From: Plasmodiophora brassicae
Lineage: Eukaryota > Endomyxa > Phytomyxea > Plasmodiophorida > Plasmodiophoridae
Length of the DNA stretch: 64,000 bases
NCBI GenBank assembly: GCA_039704465.1
Contig: JASFAU010000007.1
Coordinates: 1 to 64,000 of the forward strand
Direction: 5' to 3'
Part shown: positions 45,802 to 55,021 of the stretch, piece by piece
Layout: every line of letters starts with the position of its first letter
How positions within the stretch are numbered: the stretch's first letter is position 1
The notes under the pieces: model-generated
Database searches by the model: none
What the model saw: the letters and a program-made list of their open reading frames with translations, nothing else
What the model was told of the DNA's origin: nothing
Program-made: the position numbers and the translations under genes

Positions 45802-46759
45802 TCAACGTTGGAAGGATGTCGAATTCCGTGCGATACATTCCAACAACCCGTCTCGGCCCTTGGCCCCAATACTGGTCACTATGTAGTAATAGACGACGTC
45901 GGTCTCCACGGGTGCCAGACACGCACGCGGCAGGCCGAGGGCCCCTTTCCCGCCGCCGGTCGGTTTGGCCACAGACCTCTCCGCCTGCACGTACGATCCC
46001 GAGAAGTCGTGCAGTGTCTTGAACAGGGTGCCCCATGCCGACACGCGGCCGACGTCAGCCAGCAACGCGTCAACCTGCTCCATCAACGCTGTGGTTTGGC
46101 GAGCCTTAGCCGCGAGGAACGCCGACATGACGTCCTTGAACTTGTCCGTGCCGGATCGCGCGTCGTCGAACGCCGCACCCTGCGACTCGACGTTCTTCAT
46201 CTGACGGACCAGGTCCCGGCACTCGGCGACGCATGCGTCGCTGTCGACACGTGACGCCTGTTTCGAACACGGCCACAGTGAGCGAATCGGCGACAGGCCT
46301 GTGTGCAGGTGGGCAGGCGCTTACGCGCGTCAAACTGGCCAACTGCTGCGTGAAGGTGCCCACGCCGGGCGAATGCTGCTGCAGGAGACTGCTGCTCGAG
46401 TTGTCCGTTGCCTTCACAGACACCAGCTGGCGGAGGGCGGGCAGCCCGAAGCCACAGGCTTGCCCTTTCGGCGTGCCGCCGTTCAGCACGTTGCCGACCG
46501 CCAGGATCAGCCGCAGCAGCTGATGGAACCTATCCGCGTGGTCGACGTCGTGCAATGCGGATTGCCCCACGTCGACCTTCCGATGGGCCTGACACAGTGT
46601 GTCAGCAAACGTCCAGCAATCGGGCAACGACGAATCGGCACACACCTCCTGGTACATGTCGTCGTAGCTCTGCTGGAACGCCCAGGCATCGGCGCGCATC
46701 GGTACTCGAACATAATGGTGAGACGTAATAAGCGCAGCTGGATCGGATAGCGAATTCAT
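45802..46759 (-). CDS. Formin FH2-domain fragment
   Basis: The first exon (ATG 46759) contains the conserved FH2 core: FHQLLRLILAVGNVLNGGTP, then KGQACGFGLPALRQLVSVKATD. A GT-AG intron ending at a GAAACAG acceptor near 46254 continues in phase to DSDACVAECRDLVRQMKNVE and AFLAAKARQTTALMEQVDAL. Formins nucleate and elongate actin filaments. Only the C-terminal half of an FH2 domain is here; the lasso/knob region, FH1 and regulatory parts are missing, and the next gene starts only 75 bp upstream. This may be a truncated gene, or missing exons may have been lost. The C-terminal frame to 45802 may contain another unrecognised intron. Confidence 0.7.
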
Positions 46760-46834
46760 GGGGGTACCAGGCCCTGATCCTCACTAGGGGGATCGTACCA
46801 CCTATGTAGACCGCCTGGCGGGCTCGTCATAGTC

Positions 46835-48314
46835 ATGCCGCCCTCTTTTATCATCGTCGCCTTATGCACGTTTGCCATCGCCCATGCGGATTTCGTGCTG
46901 GTCAACAGCACCGATACGAAACAGGTTGTGCTCAACAGCGTCACCGCGTACCACTTCGCTTGCGGCAATGCGTCGTTCCGAGTCATGGCGCCGACTTTCA
47001 TCGTCCCTGAGGCCGACCAGGTCAATTACGTGCTGTCGGAGGGCGCGCGCGACCACGTCATCATCGTAGACTATCGAATTCGAATCAGCGCTCGCCTCTG
47101 GGCGCAGTCGTGTGTCTCAGCCGGATGCCTCGGCATCGTGTTCACACACGGGACGATCGCGCAGGACGGCGCGACAGCGCATCAGTACCTGGCGTACACG
47201 AGCGCGTTCAAGCAGGTGCCCATTGTCATGGTGCAGTACCGGGTACCCGAAACAACGTACGACCGGGTTCGCAGCAACCCGGACGCACTGATCGTCATGG
47301 CTTCTGGGGATGCCAATCCGGCGGCAGGCGTGCTGGCATCTCCCTCGAATGCAGCATTTTACCTTGGTATCCTGTTCTTTCTTAGCGCCCTCGTGACCAT
47401 CTTGATATCCAGTGTGTTAATCGTTTGCTTCTGCTTCGATGAGCAGCTGCGCTTCCGTCGTCCACCGCGGTATCCGATTATGGTCCTGTTGACGTCGATG
47501 ATTTCGGCAATTCTCGAGGTCATCTACACGGCCAACGCGATCATTTGCGACCTGCAATGCATTGAGGCGCGCCCTGAACTGTACCTGTATTCCGCATCCG
47601 CCCCGTTCCAGGTCTTGGGCACGGCCTGCCTATCGTTCCAGCTGAACGACATGTTGAACGAGAACGCCGAAAAACGGGCAAAGTGGTTCCGCCTTCTCGC
47701 GTTGTCAACTCGGTAAGACGTCGGCTTGGCGTTTGTGCCCGTTTGCATGAGTTTAGACATGGTAACACAGGGCCCTTGTCGTGCTCCTCTGCGTCGGCGA
47801 CATAATCCAACAGATCGTCTCGGCGTGTATCGAGACCAACGTGACGAGTACACAATACCTTGTCCTCTTCTACTTGGTCATGTTCCTGTACACCAACTTT
47901 GACTTTACGTTGAACGGGAAGAAACTGTCGCAGAAGCTCATGACCATGTCCGAAACCGTTATTGGGAAAGCGGAGAACAAGAAGCGGATGCACTTCGCTA
48001 GTGTCGTGGTTCGCGCCGGTCGTGCTGGGATGGTGCAGGTGGTGCTGGTCCTTCTCTTTGGGGTTGCCTCTGCCGCCGTTGACAACTACACGATCTTTAT
48101 GTCGACCTTCTTTGTGGCCTGCGTTTCGACTTACGTCAAGATCGGGTTCGAGATGGCGGCGTTCCGACCTCGGCCATCGTTCGTGCACAAGTGGCTGAAG
48201 ACGGCTCTCGGCGTTGTTTTCGGTTCCAGTACGCGGGACGCGTCTATCGGCCCGCTGCCAAACATGCAGTCCACGAAATCGGCGGACCGCAGGAGCACAA
48301 TGACCCAGCGCTGA
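46835..48314 (+). CDS. Signal peptide + PA-like + seven-TM protein, paralogue A
   Basis: Two exons, 46835-47712 and 47771-48314, give 473 residues. Signal peptide MPPSFIIVALCTFAIAHA. The lumenal or extracellular domain of about 175 residues has the features of a protease-associated fold (HVIIVDYRI, AGCLGIVFTHG, VPIVMVQYRVP, DALIVMASGDANPAA). Seven hydrophobic segments follow (YLGILFFLSALVTILISSVL, IMVLLTSMISAILEVIYTAN and others; the last is NYTIFMSTFFVACVSTYVKI) and a basic cytoplasmic tail. Topology matches an orphan seven-helix receptor, but no GPCR family signature was recognised. Closely related to the gene at 55022, sharing the intron position. Confidence 0.8.
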
Positions 48315-48656
48315 CAGGCTGGCTGTGCGTCCGTCCAAATGCACCTTGAGAGAAAGACACCAGTCATCCGTATCGCGTCGTCGAACATTACACTCGTCAA
48401 ATAAACGAATCCACCTTCACGAGGAACTTGCTAGGGTGCGATGTGTTCAAACGCCCCCGATAGTCTTCATCCGGGAAAGCATTTCAGCAACCGGGGAGGC
48501 GATCCGACCTGCGCTTTTGGACGACTATCATTCATTCCGACTTGACGCTGTGCCATTCCATGCAAGGCCGATGCCAAGGCTATGTATTGTCGCTCGCCGT
48601 CTGCAGGCGCGCTCGTCAAGGGGGGCCCGTGCTCTACAAGCCCGATATGTGCCGCA
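48315..48656. other. Intergenic between convergent genes
   Basis: About 340 bp between the 3' ends of paralogue A and the cyclic phosphodiesterase gene. No gene or repeat is supported here. Confidence 0.5.
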
Positions 48657-49172
48657 CTACGTCACTGGTTCTACTATCCAACGAGCGTAATCGGGGTCGG
48701 ATGTGTCCACCAGGACGATCCTGTCGCATTGGAACGTGGCACCCGGGATGCGCCCTTGCTGCCGTATCTCGTCGGCGATACGCTGTCGCTCATCGGCGCT
48801 GATGTCGGCGTAGATCAGGGAACAATGTGGGCGGTATGTGCCTGAGCGCGTGTCGCGCAGGTGCCCGACCGCGACACGCCGCAACGCGCCCAGCTCGTCC
48901 GAGACGACCATGTCAGCGAGGACGCACATCCAGAACGTTGACGACGTGCCGACATCTGCGCAGGACAGCGTTATCGGTTGGAACGCTTCGACGATCTCGG
49001 TGACCGCGTCGTCGATATCATCGGCGTTGGCCGACGACAGCGTCGTCAGCGTCACGTGCGGCGGGAACGGCGGCGTCGACGTCCTCGCACATGCAGCGGC
49101 GATCTGCTCCTGCCAGAAGGCCTCGTTCGGCGACCCCGGAGACGGCACCAGCCATACCGACACCGGCGGCAT
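48657..49172 (-). CDS. 2H-family cyclic phosphodiesterase
   Basis: 171 residues from the ATG at 49172. Two HxT/S catalytic motifs of the 2H superfamily are visible: FPPHVTLTTL near residue 38 and YRPHCSLIYA near residue 118. Size and spacing match plant and yeast cyclic phosphodiesterases, which open ADP-ribose 1'',2''-cyclic phosphate from tRNA splicing or nucleoside 2',3'-cyclic phosphates. No signal peptide, so cytosolic. The C-terminal DRIVLVDTSDPDYARW completes the beta-sheet. Single exon. Lies between paralogue A and syntaxin A. Confidence 0.85.
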   Translation of the reverse strand: MPPVSVWLVPSPGSPNEAFWQEQIAAACARTSTPPFPPHVTLTTLSSANADDIDDAVTEIVEAFQPITLSCADVGTSSTFWMCVLADMVVSDELGALRRVAVGHLRDTRSGTYRPHCSLIYADISADERQRIADEIRQQGRIPGATFQCDRIVLVDTSDPDYARWIVEPVT

Positions 49173-49365
49173 CACAACGCGCGGCGGCCGTCGCCCTAAA
49201 AGAGTGTGGCAGTGTAATGGGAACCGGGAGTAACTGTGCTCATCGTCGGCAGCTGACCAGGGCTTGCTGCCATTGATAGGTACAGCGACCTCGTGTTAGG
49301 ATGCTGAATAAATACTCGTCGTATACGTAATTATAGGCCGCTGGACTCGGCTGTGGGCGCGGGCC

Positions 49366-50323
49366 TCAATGCTTGACGAGGATGACGAAGACGACGATGA
49401 GAATGGCAACGACGGCGATGATGAAGAGTATCCAGCACTGCGCCTTGCGTGCATTCTTGGAGTGCTTCTCGGCCTTGATCATGTTCTTCTCGCCCTCCTT
49501 GGTGTTCTTCGACGCATCCAGCACGTTCTTCTCGATCACGTCCAGTGTCTCCTGCTGCAGGTCCACGAGGCAAGCCATGTCCTGGAACAGCTCCTGAATC
49601 TCCTTGACGCCCTGCTCGATGGCCAGCATGCCTTTGTGCCGGTCCTCGATTTCGTGCACGACATCGATCATGCGGTCGTCCAGGCGGACGACGGCTGACT
49701 GAAAGATTGCCCCGGGCGATGGGCTGTTCATCAGCTCCTCGATCTGTTCCTCAGTGATGTCCTCCTTGACAATACGCGCCTGCCGGGCGATGCGCTCCTT
49801 CAGCGATTCCCGGAACGCGTCACCAGCGGTCTGGTACTCAATCACGACCTACGCGGGCACCTGTCAGTGCGCACGTCGAGCGCGCCAGGGTACTGCTCCT
49901 CGTCATGCCCACCTCTTGGAAGTGTCTGGCATGGGTGTTGAGGAGGTTCTTGCGGATCTGGGCGGTGGTCGACCCCTGGTCCTCGAGCTTGGCGTTCTCG
50001 GCGGCGATCCGATCCAGTTCAGATTTGACGGTGCGTGCTTCGCGCTTGCTGGCGATCATGGTGCGCTCGAGGTCCTCCATGATCTTGCGCTGCGCGTCGT
50101 CCTTAACCTCCTGCTTCGACCGCTGCTTCAGCAGGTTGATCGTCTCCACGTGCTTCTCGATCTTCTGGATGCCGGCCATCACGGCGGCGAACGGCGCCAG
50201 CGACTCGTCGACCTCGGATTTGCCGCGCTCGATCTCGAGCTTCACCATCTCGACCTTGGTCTCGACCTTCTTGTCGTTCGGCGAATCGCCCGACGCCTTC
50301 AGGTCATCGAGCCGGCTCTGCAT
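49366..50323 (-). CDS. Qa-SNARE (syntaxin), paralogue A
   Basis: Exons 50323-49913 and 49848-49366 give 297 residues. The N-terminal helical (Habc-like) region and a syntaxin linker (IRKNLLNTHARHFQE, AFRESLKERIARQARIV) lead to a SNARE helix (GVKEIQELFQDMACLVDLQQ) with the central zero-layer Gln, then a Lys-rich stretch and a C-terminal anchor (WILFIIAVVAILIVVFVILV). It should drive fusion at the plasma membrane or an endomembrane. The ATG at 50323 follows an open frame upstream, so a short upstream exon is possible. Paralogous to the gene at 52500. Confidence 0.9.
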
Positions 50324-50967
50324 GGCGACAGCGAGTCGCGTGCGTCGCCGTCGTGCCCCAGGTAGACGGCGGTACGAGCGACGACGGCAGTATGGCCGGA
50401 CGTTGCGTCTCGTGGATCGCCGCCGGTCACAGGCGCCACCCCCAGCGACGAAACGCGCCGATCTCCGGAAAGGCGACAGGACCGAGCGCGGCAACGCATT
50501 CGGTGATTGGGCGAAAAACTTGCGCCCCGGCTCGACCGGCTTGGGGGGCCTGTGCCCTGGTGCCCAGCACGAGCGACAGCGTCAATACGAGCAGCAAGCA
50601 AGATACGGTCTGGTCCCATGTTTCCCCCGGCCCGATCTGTGGTACCCCGGCGCCAATCGTTCATAGATGCCGCGCGACTGAGTCGCCCAGGCCGCTCTAG
50701 GGCGAGCCATGGTCGTGCACAGCAATGGCCTGTTCGACCACGAACGAGCGCTGGTCGAGCCCGGCTGGGCACGGTAACGCCCCGTCGCGTGCCGACGTCG
50801 CGAAACTCACTGGAAGCGTGATTGCAGACCGGTTGCTCGGGAGGGCCCTGTTGACTTGTTCGACCTGCGGCAGGATGCTCGCATCGAGCGGCTGCTGCAC
50901 CAGTACGATGGGTCGTTGCTGGACCCGCGCCAGGTTCGAGGACTGACCGTCGTGCAGGTTCTGGATG
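50324..50967. other. Intergenic, no supported gene
   Basis: About 640 bp upstream of syntaxin A and of a small plus-strand gene. A GC-rich plus frame around 50845-50960 (GC-strong third positions) might be a 5' exon of the next gene, but its phase does not join cleanly. Confidence 0.35.
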
Positions 50968-51324
50968 ATGGTCGTCCCCGACCACGACGACGACGGTGCG
51001 AGCCTGTCGCGCCATGCGTATGTCACAGAGTGGCACCCTCGAGTGGCACGAGCGATCTTCAAGGGCGGCAGCAAGTCGCCGGCGCAGGTCCCCATCCGTC
51101 GAGTACCCCCCTTCACGAGACTAACCATTTGACGGATGTAGATGCGGGAGATGGCGGTCAACGACTGGCATCGAGACTGCCTAGGACAGGCGGCGCTCAG
51201 CAGGGATCAGTTCTTCGACGCCGTGTTCGAGCTCGCCTACTTGTGGACCGACATGATTGACGCTGAGGCATTCATCCATTTCCTGACCGTCTTACGCGGA
51301 CGAATCTCCTCCCTGTCGCTCTAG
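50968..51324 (+). CDS. Small conserved-looking hypothetical protein
   Basis: Two exons, 50968-51087 and 51142-51324, joined in phase across a 54-bp GT-AG intron, give 100 residues. Sequence is well folded-looking: SRHAYVTEWHPRVARAIFKG, then SRDQFFDAVFELAYLWTDMI and DAEAFIHFLTVLRGR. I have a vague memory of similar QFFDAVFELADLWT motifs in protist, possibly ciliary, proteins but cannot name a family. An alternative 39-bp intron after IHFLT would instead continue into the frame at 51328. Confidence 0.5.
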
Positions 51325-51327
51325 TAG

Positions 51328-52077
51328 GTGCAGCGGCAGGACGTCGTCGTTGTCGCCGTCTGCGGATGCGCTGACCATCGTGTCAGCCACCAGCCCAAGT
51401 TGCGTCCCATTGATCTGATCGACGTGCCCGACATCGCACCTGCCGTCAGCGAACCCGATCCCCTTGTTCCCGAGCAGCAGCGCGCCCACGTCCAGCGACA
51501 GAGTCGCGATGGGCGTCGTCGCCGGGCATCCGGTCCGGTGTCGCCCGTCCGGCCGCGACCGGAACCTGGCTGTCATTCCAGGCACGTCTCCACGCGGCCT
51601 GCTAGCGTCCCACCACCGTCGATTCATGGATGTGCGCCCAGGTGCGTTGCGGATCGGGAATCGCAAGCGGTGCCCGGCGCCTGGCTTCACAGAGGTCGAC
51701 CGGCCGCCGTGCTTGTGCAGAACGCCGTCGCCCGGGACCCAGCTGCGCAGGCCCATCGTCACGAGAAGAAGTTCGTCGATAAGCAGCTGGCCACACTGGA
51801 ATCGGAGCTTCACGAGCTTCACCTTCGGGAACGCACCACCATGCTTCGCATCCAGGAGAACCCCATCTGGCATATCGAGCTCGTCAACGAGGCCACGGCC
51901 GCCGACAGCGACCCCACACCCGCACAACGTAATGGCCTTCTGTGCATCCGCTACGACGCTCCCGATGAGGGCAGCAGCGGAAGTGCAGCGGGTCGACACC
52001 GCCCTTACAAGCACGTGTTCGGGAAGGGTCACGTCCAACGTACGTTGGCTGACTGGGCGCGCTTATGCGCCATCTGA
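51328..52077 (+). CDS. Putative coiled-coil protein or 3' exons of the preceding gene
   Basis: Open frame whose first codon is GTG. Third positions are strongly G/C around the segment KKFVDKQLATLESELHELHL and the following RTTMLRIQENPIWHIELVNE, which looks like a coiled coil. The N-terminal part (LRPIDLIDVPDIAPAVSEPD) is also protein-like, but the middle is not, so introns are likely. The complementary strand has an equally long shadow frame. Function unknown. Confidence 0.35.
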   Translation: MQRQDVVVVAVCGCADHRVSHQPKLRPIDLIDVPDIAPAVSEPDPLVPEQQRAHVQRQSRDGRRRRASGPVSPVRPRPEPGCHSRHVSTRPASVPPPSIHGCAPRCVADRESQAVPGAWLHRGRPAAVLVQNAVARDPAAQAHRHEKKFVDKQLATLESELHELHLRERTTMLRIQENPIWHIELVNEATAADSDPTPAQRNGLLCIRYDAPDEGSSGSAAGRHRPYKHVFGKGHVQRTLADWARLCAI

Positions 52078-52499
52078 CGTCTGCGGGTGCGCAGGCGCCC
52101 CTGCAACCGATGACGACGCGGGTTGCGATGCGGGAATGCTTCCGGTCGCCGATGCAGGCGTCCCCGGCAATCCGCAATGCACCGCGCCGCGTCGAGCATC
52201 GTCCGAGGCATGGAGCCTGGGCCCGGAGCGACCCAGCTCGGCCATCCAGCACGCGTTCTGCCGCCACCTGGGCAGGTTCGCTCCGCGAATCCGCGTCCTC
52301 ATCTAGGACTTGCGGGCGGCGGGCGTACTGGTGGTGTGCCTACCTAATATACACAATGGCACTGCTCCGGCTGTCTAAATCTGGCGACTGGCGACGGCCC
52401 GTCCGTCGCTATTTCGGGCCAAGCCCAGGAAGCGGCAAGTCGCAGTGGCGCCCGACCCTGCCTGCTTGCTGCTTCTCGTGGTCGCTGACGGGATCCACG
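52078..52499. other. Intergenic upstream of syntaxin B
   Basis: No supported gene. Open frames here are continuations of shadow frames. Presumed to contain the syntaxin B promoter. Confidence 0.4.
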
Positions 52500-53562
52500 A
52501 TGGAGCGCGTCGGCGTCGTGGATCGCCTGGGCGACCTGGGGGCGGTTGCCGGCCATGCGGGCCAGGTCGAGGTCGAAATGGGCGACATGACGACGGCGAC
52601 GGCGTCGGAGGTGGACGAGGCCTTGGCGCCGTTCGCGGTCGTCATCGGCGGCATCGACAAGATCTCCAAGTCGGTCGACCTGATCGGCCTGCTGCGGCGC
52701 CGATCGATGCAGGAGGTCGAGGAGGCCGGCCAGCGACGCCTGATGGACGAACTGGACCGCGTCATGGTCGCGTCGAAACGGAACGCCCGCCTGGTCAGAG
52801 CGGAACTCGACCGCGTCGCCGCCGACAACGCTCGCCTGCCGCCCGGATCCACCATCGCCCTCATCCGCCGCAACCTGCTCAACACGCAGGCCAGGCACTT
52901 CCGCGAGGCCATCGCCGAGTTCCAGCACGCCGCCGACTCGTTCCGCGACGCGCTCAAGCAACGTGTCACGCGCCAGGCCCGGATCATCATGGAGGACGTC
53001 ACCGATGACCAGGTGGGATCTGGCGCGCAGGCTGTTGTCCAACACGACGACGACGAACGGTGCTGACGGCACGGTGCGCAGGTCGAGCAGATGGTCGAGA
53101 GCGGCCAGATCTACGAGACGATGGCGCGCCTGCACGATCGGACCGTGGATGCCGTCGTGGAGATCGAGGAGCGGCACAAGGGCATTCTGGCCATCGAGCA
53201 GGGCGTACGGGAGCTGCAGGATCTGTTCGGCGAGATGGCCTACCTGGTGGACCTGCAGGGCGAGACGCTGGACGTCATCGAGCGGAACGTGCGCGACGCG
53301 AAGTCGTACGTGGCCAAGGCGGAGAAGAACCTGATCAAGACCGAGAAGCACGCCAGGAATGCACGCGGCCGACAGTGCTGCATCCTGCTGATCGTCGTAC
53401 TCGTATGTGCGGCCATCGTCGCTGTCCTCACCTTCCCAGACATATTCGGCACGCCGTCCCGATCGCGGGGCGGTAAGCATGCTCGCCTCGCCGCTCCTGC
53501 TGCTGCTGCTGCTGACGGCGTCCTCAGTGCCACGTTGCCTGCGGGCCACCGTTGGGTCGTAA
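52500..53562 (+). CDS. Qa-SNARE (syntaxin), paralogue B
   Basis: Exon 1 52500-53012 and exon 2 from 53082. Blocks shared with paralogue A: VDEALAPFAVVIGGI, RRNLLNTQARHFREAIAEFQ, ALKQRVTRQARIIMEDVTDD and the SNARE helix GVRELQDLFGEMAYLVDLQG with the zero-layer Gln. The anchor is CCILLIVVLVCAAIVAVLTF. Unlike most SNAREs it does not end after the anchor. Without further splicing it runs to 53567 with about 50 lumenal residues. A well-formed 55-bp GT-AG intron (53473-53527) shortens the tail to about 25 residues ending at 53562. Its 3' end overlaps the convergent CBS gene frame. Confidence 0.88.
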
Positions 53563-54888
53563 AATGACATTCGTTAACAGTGTGTCGTGTTGCTGTGTGT
53601 CCGATCGCGATTGAGACCGACCCCGCGAATGTATTTGCTCGACGATCCGCTGCTGCCCCGACCGGTCACGACGCCTTCGTCTGGGAGCGTCACTGGCGTC
53701 AGAGGCGGTGGTGGCATGGCGTGCGCTCATCAGTACATGTACCTCGAGCAGCGCATTCATGATGTCGGTCAGGGTGATGACGCCGGTGGGCTTGCCGTCG
53801 GCGTCCTGCACCCAAACATGGTGGAGGCGATTGCCGACCACGGTCTCGAGCAGCGTCATGATCGTGTCGTGCGGCGTCACGAAGACGGGCGTCAGCGAGC
53901 GCATGCTGAACTCGGACAGGAATTGCCCAACGGGTTCGCTGAGCTGCGCCATGAACGTGTCGGCGCCCAGGCCACGAATGTCGGATTCGCTTAGGTTGCC
54001 CACGAGCGCGCCGCTGGCCGGATCCAGGATCGCCAGACAGGTGACCTATAGTGTCGTCGTCACCATCACCAATGCCAGGGCCGTGTATGCAGCTGACCAT
54101 TTCCTGGATCATCGTCGACAACGCGCCATGAAGCGTTTCCGTCGACGTGACGCTCTTGGGCATGTGTTTACCGAGGCGCGTGCCGGCGATCCTGAGCTGA
54201 GCGAACGGGCGCAGGGCATCCGTCCTGAGGTGGTCGTGCACGAACCGCGCGATATCGCTCTGCGACACGATCGAGTTCGCCGCGTCGCTGACGACCGTGA
54301 TCAGCCGGTGGACGTGCGCCTTCGAGCGCAGCATCGCGACACAGTCGAGGATCGTGGTGCTCCGCTGCACCTGAATGTTCGCTTCCTGGCTGAACACGAG
54401 CACCTGCGTGGTTCGGGTGGGTGGGCACATGAACCGCCCGTCAGCATGGGGGGCAGGGACCGGACCAGGGCAGTTCACCTGTTCGATCGGCGTCGCCAGG
54501 AACACGCTCTTGTCCGTGTCCATGCCGAACGACTACCAGATCCGCTCGATTAGAACAGCGTCGTCGTCGAACGACCAAACAGGAGACGCCCTGCCGACCT
54601 TGATGAAGTTATGGTAGCCGACTATCCCAACGCAGGATCCCGTTTCGTCGAGCACGGGCGCCGACTGAGACACATCACGCGGGTGATGGGTACCCCACGA
54701 TGGGTGCGAGGCCGGCAGGCGACTCTCGTTACGAGGATACGTGCCGACGAGAGCACGCGGAGCGCCGTCCCGATCGTGTCCTTCCCGCGCAGCGTGATCG
54801 GGGCGGGACGCCCAGCCGGAACCGCGTTGGAGACGGGCTGGCTCAGCAGCGCGGCCATGGGCGCAAACGCGCACGTCGTCGTCGCCAT
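53524..54888 (-). CDS. Four-CBS-domain protein (AMPK-gamma/SNF4-like architecture)
   Basis: Exon 1 54888-54733 (ATG 54888), then short exons joined by GT-AG introns in phase: the next starts at SAPVLDETGSCVGIVGYHNF, then SFGMDTDKSVFLATPIEQ, and a last one from TCLAILDPASGALVGNLSES. Four CBS repeats can be traced: GKDTIGTALRVLSSARIL plus APVLDETGSCVGIVG; STTILDCVAMLRSK plus LITVVSDAANSIVSQSDIAR; TETLHGALSTM plus LDPASGALVGNLSESDIR; and HDTIMTLLETVVGN plus WVQDADGKPTGVITLTDIM. CBS pairs bind adenine nucleotides; two pairs suggest an energy-sensor gamma-type subunit. The basic C-terminal tail overlaps syntaxin B on the other strand, so the true stop may be earlier via splicing. Confidence 0.8.
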
Positions 54889-55021
54889 AATCGTCGGGAC
54901 AGCTGATACTGGCGGGACGGGGATCGACGGAATCGTACCCGGTGTCGTCTCGGATCCGCCCGACGATTCACTCAACTGTACCCTGCTGCCCCCCTATGCG
55001 ATAGCACCGCCTACCCATCAT

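Noticed and set aside
46835..48314. Possible signal-peptide-peptidase-like (GxGD) protease, because of a signal peptide, a PA-like domain and a VGD sequence in a membrane segment
   Set aside because: The YD and G-x-G-D motifs and the PAL motif are missing, only seven helices are present, and the VGD is not conserved in the required context.
51292..52038. Long minus-strand open frame opposite the coiled-coil frame
   Set aside because: Its third positions coincide with those of the plus frame, so it behaves as a shadow. No domain or ATG-supported structure favours it over the plus strand.
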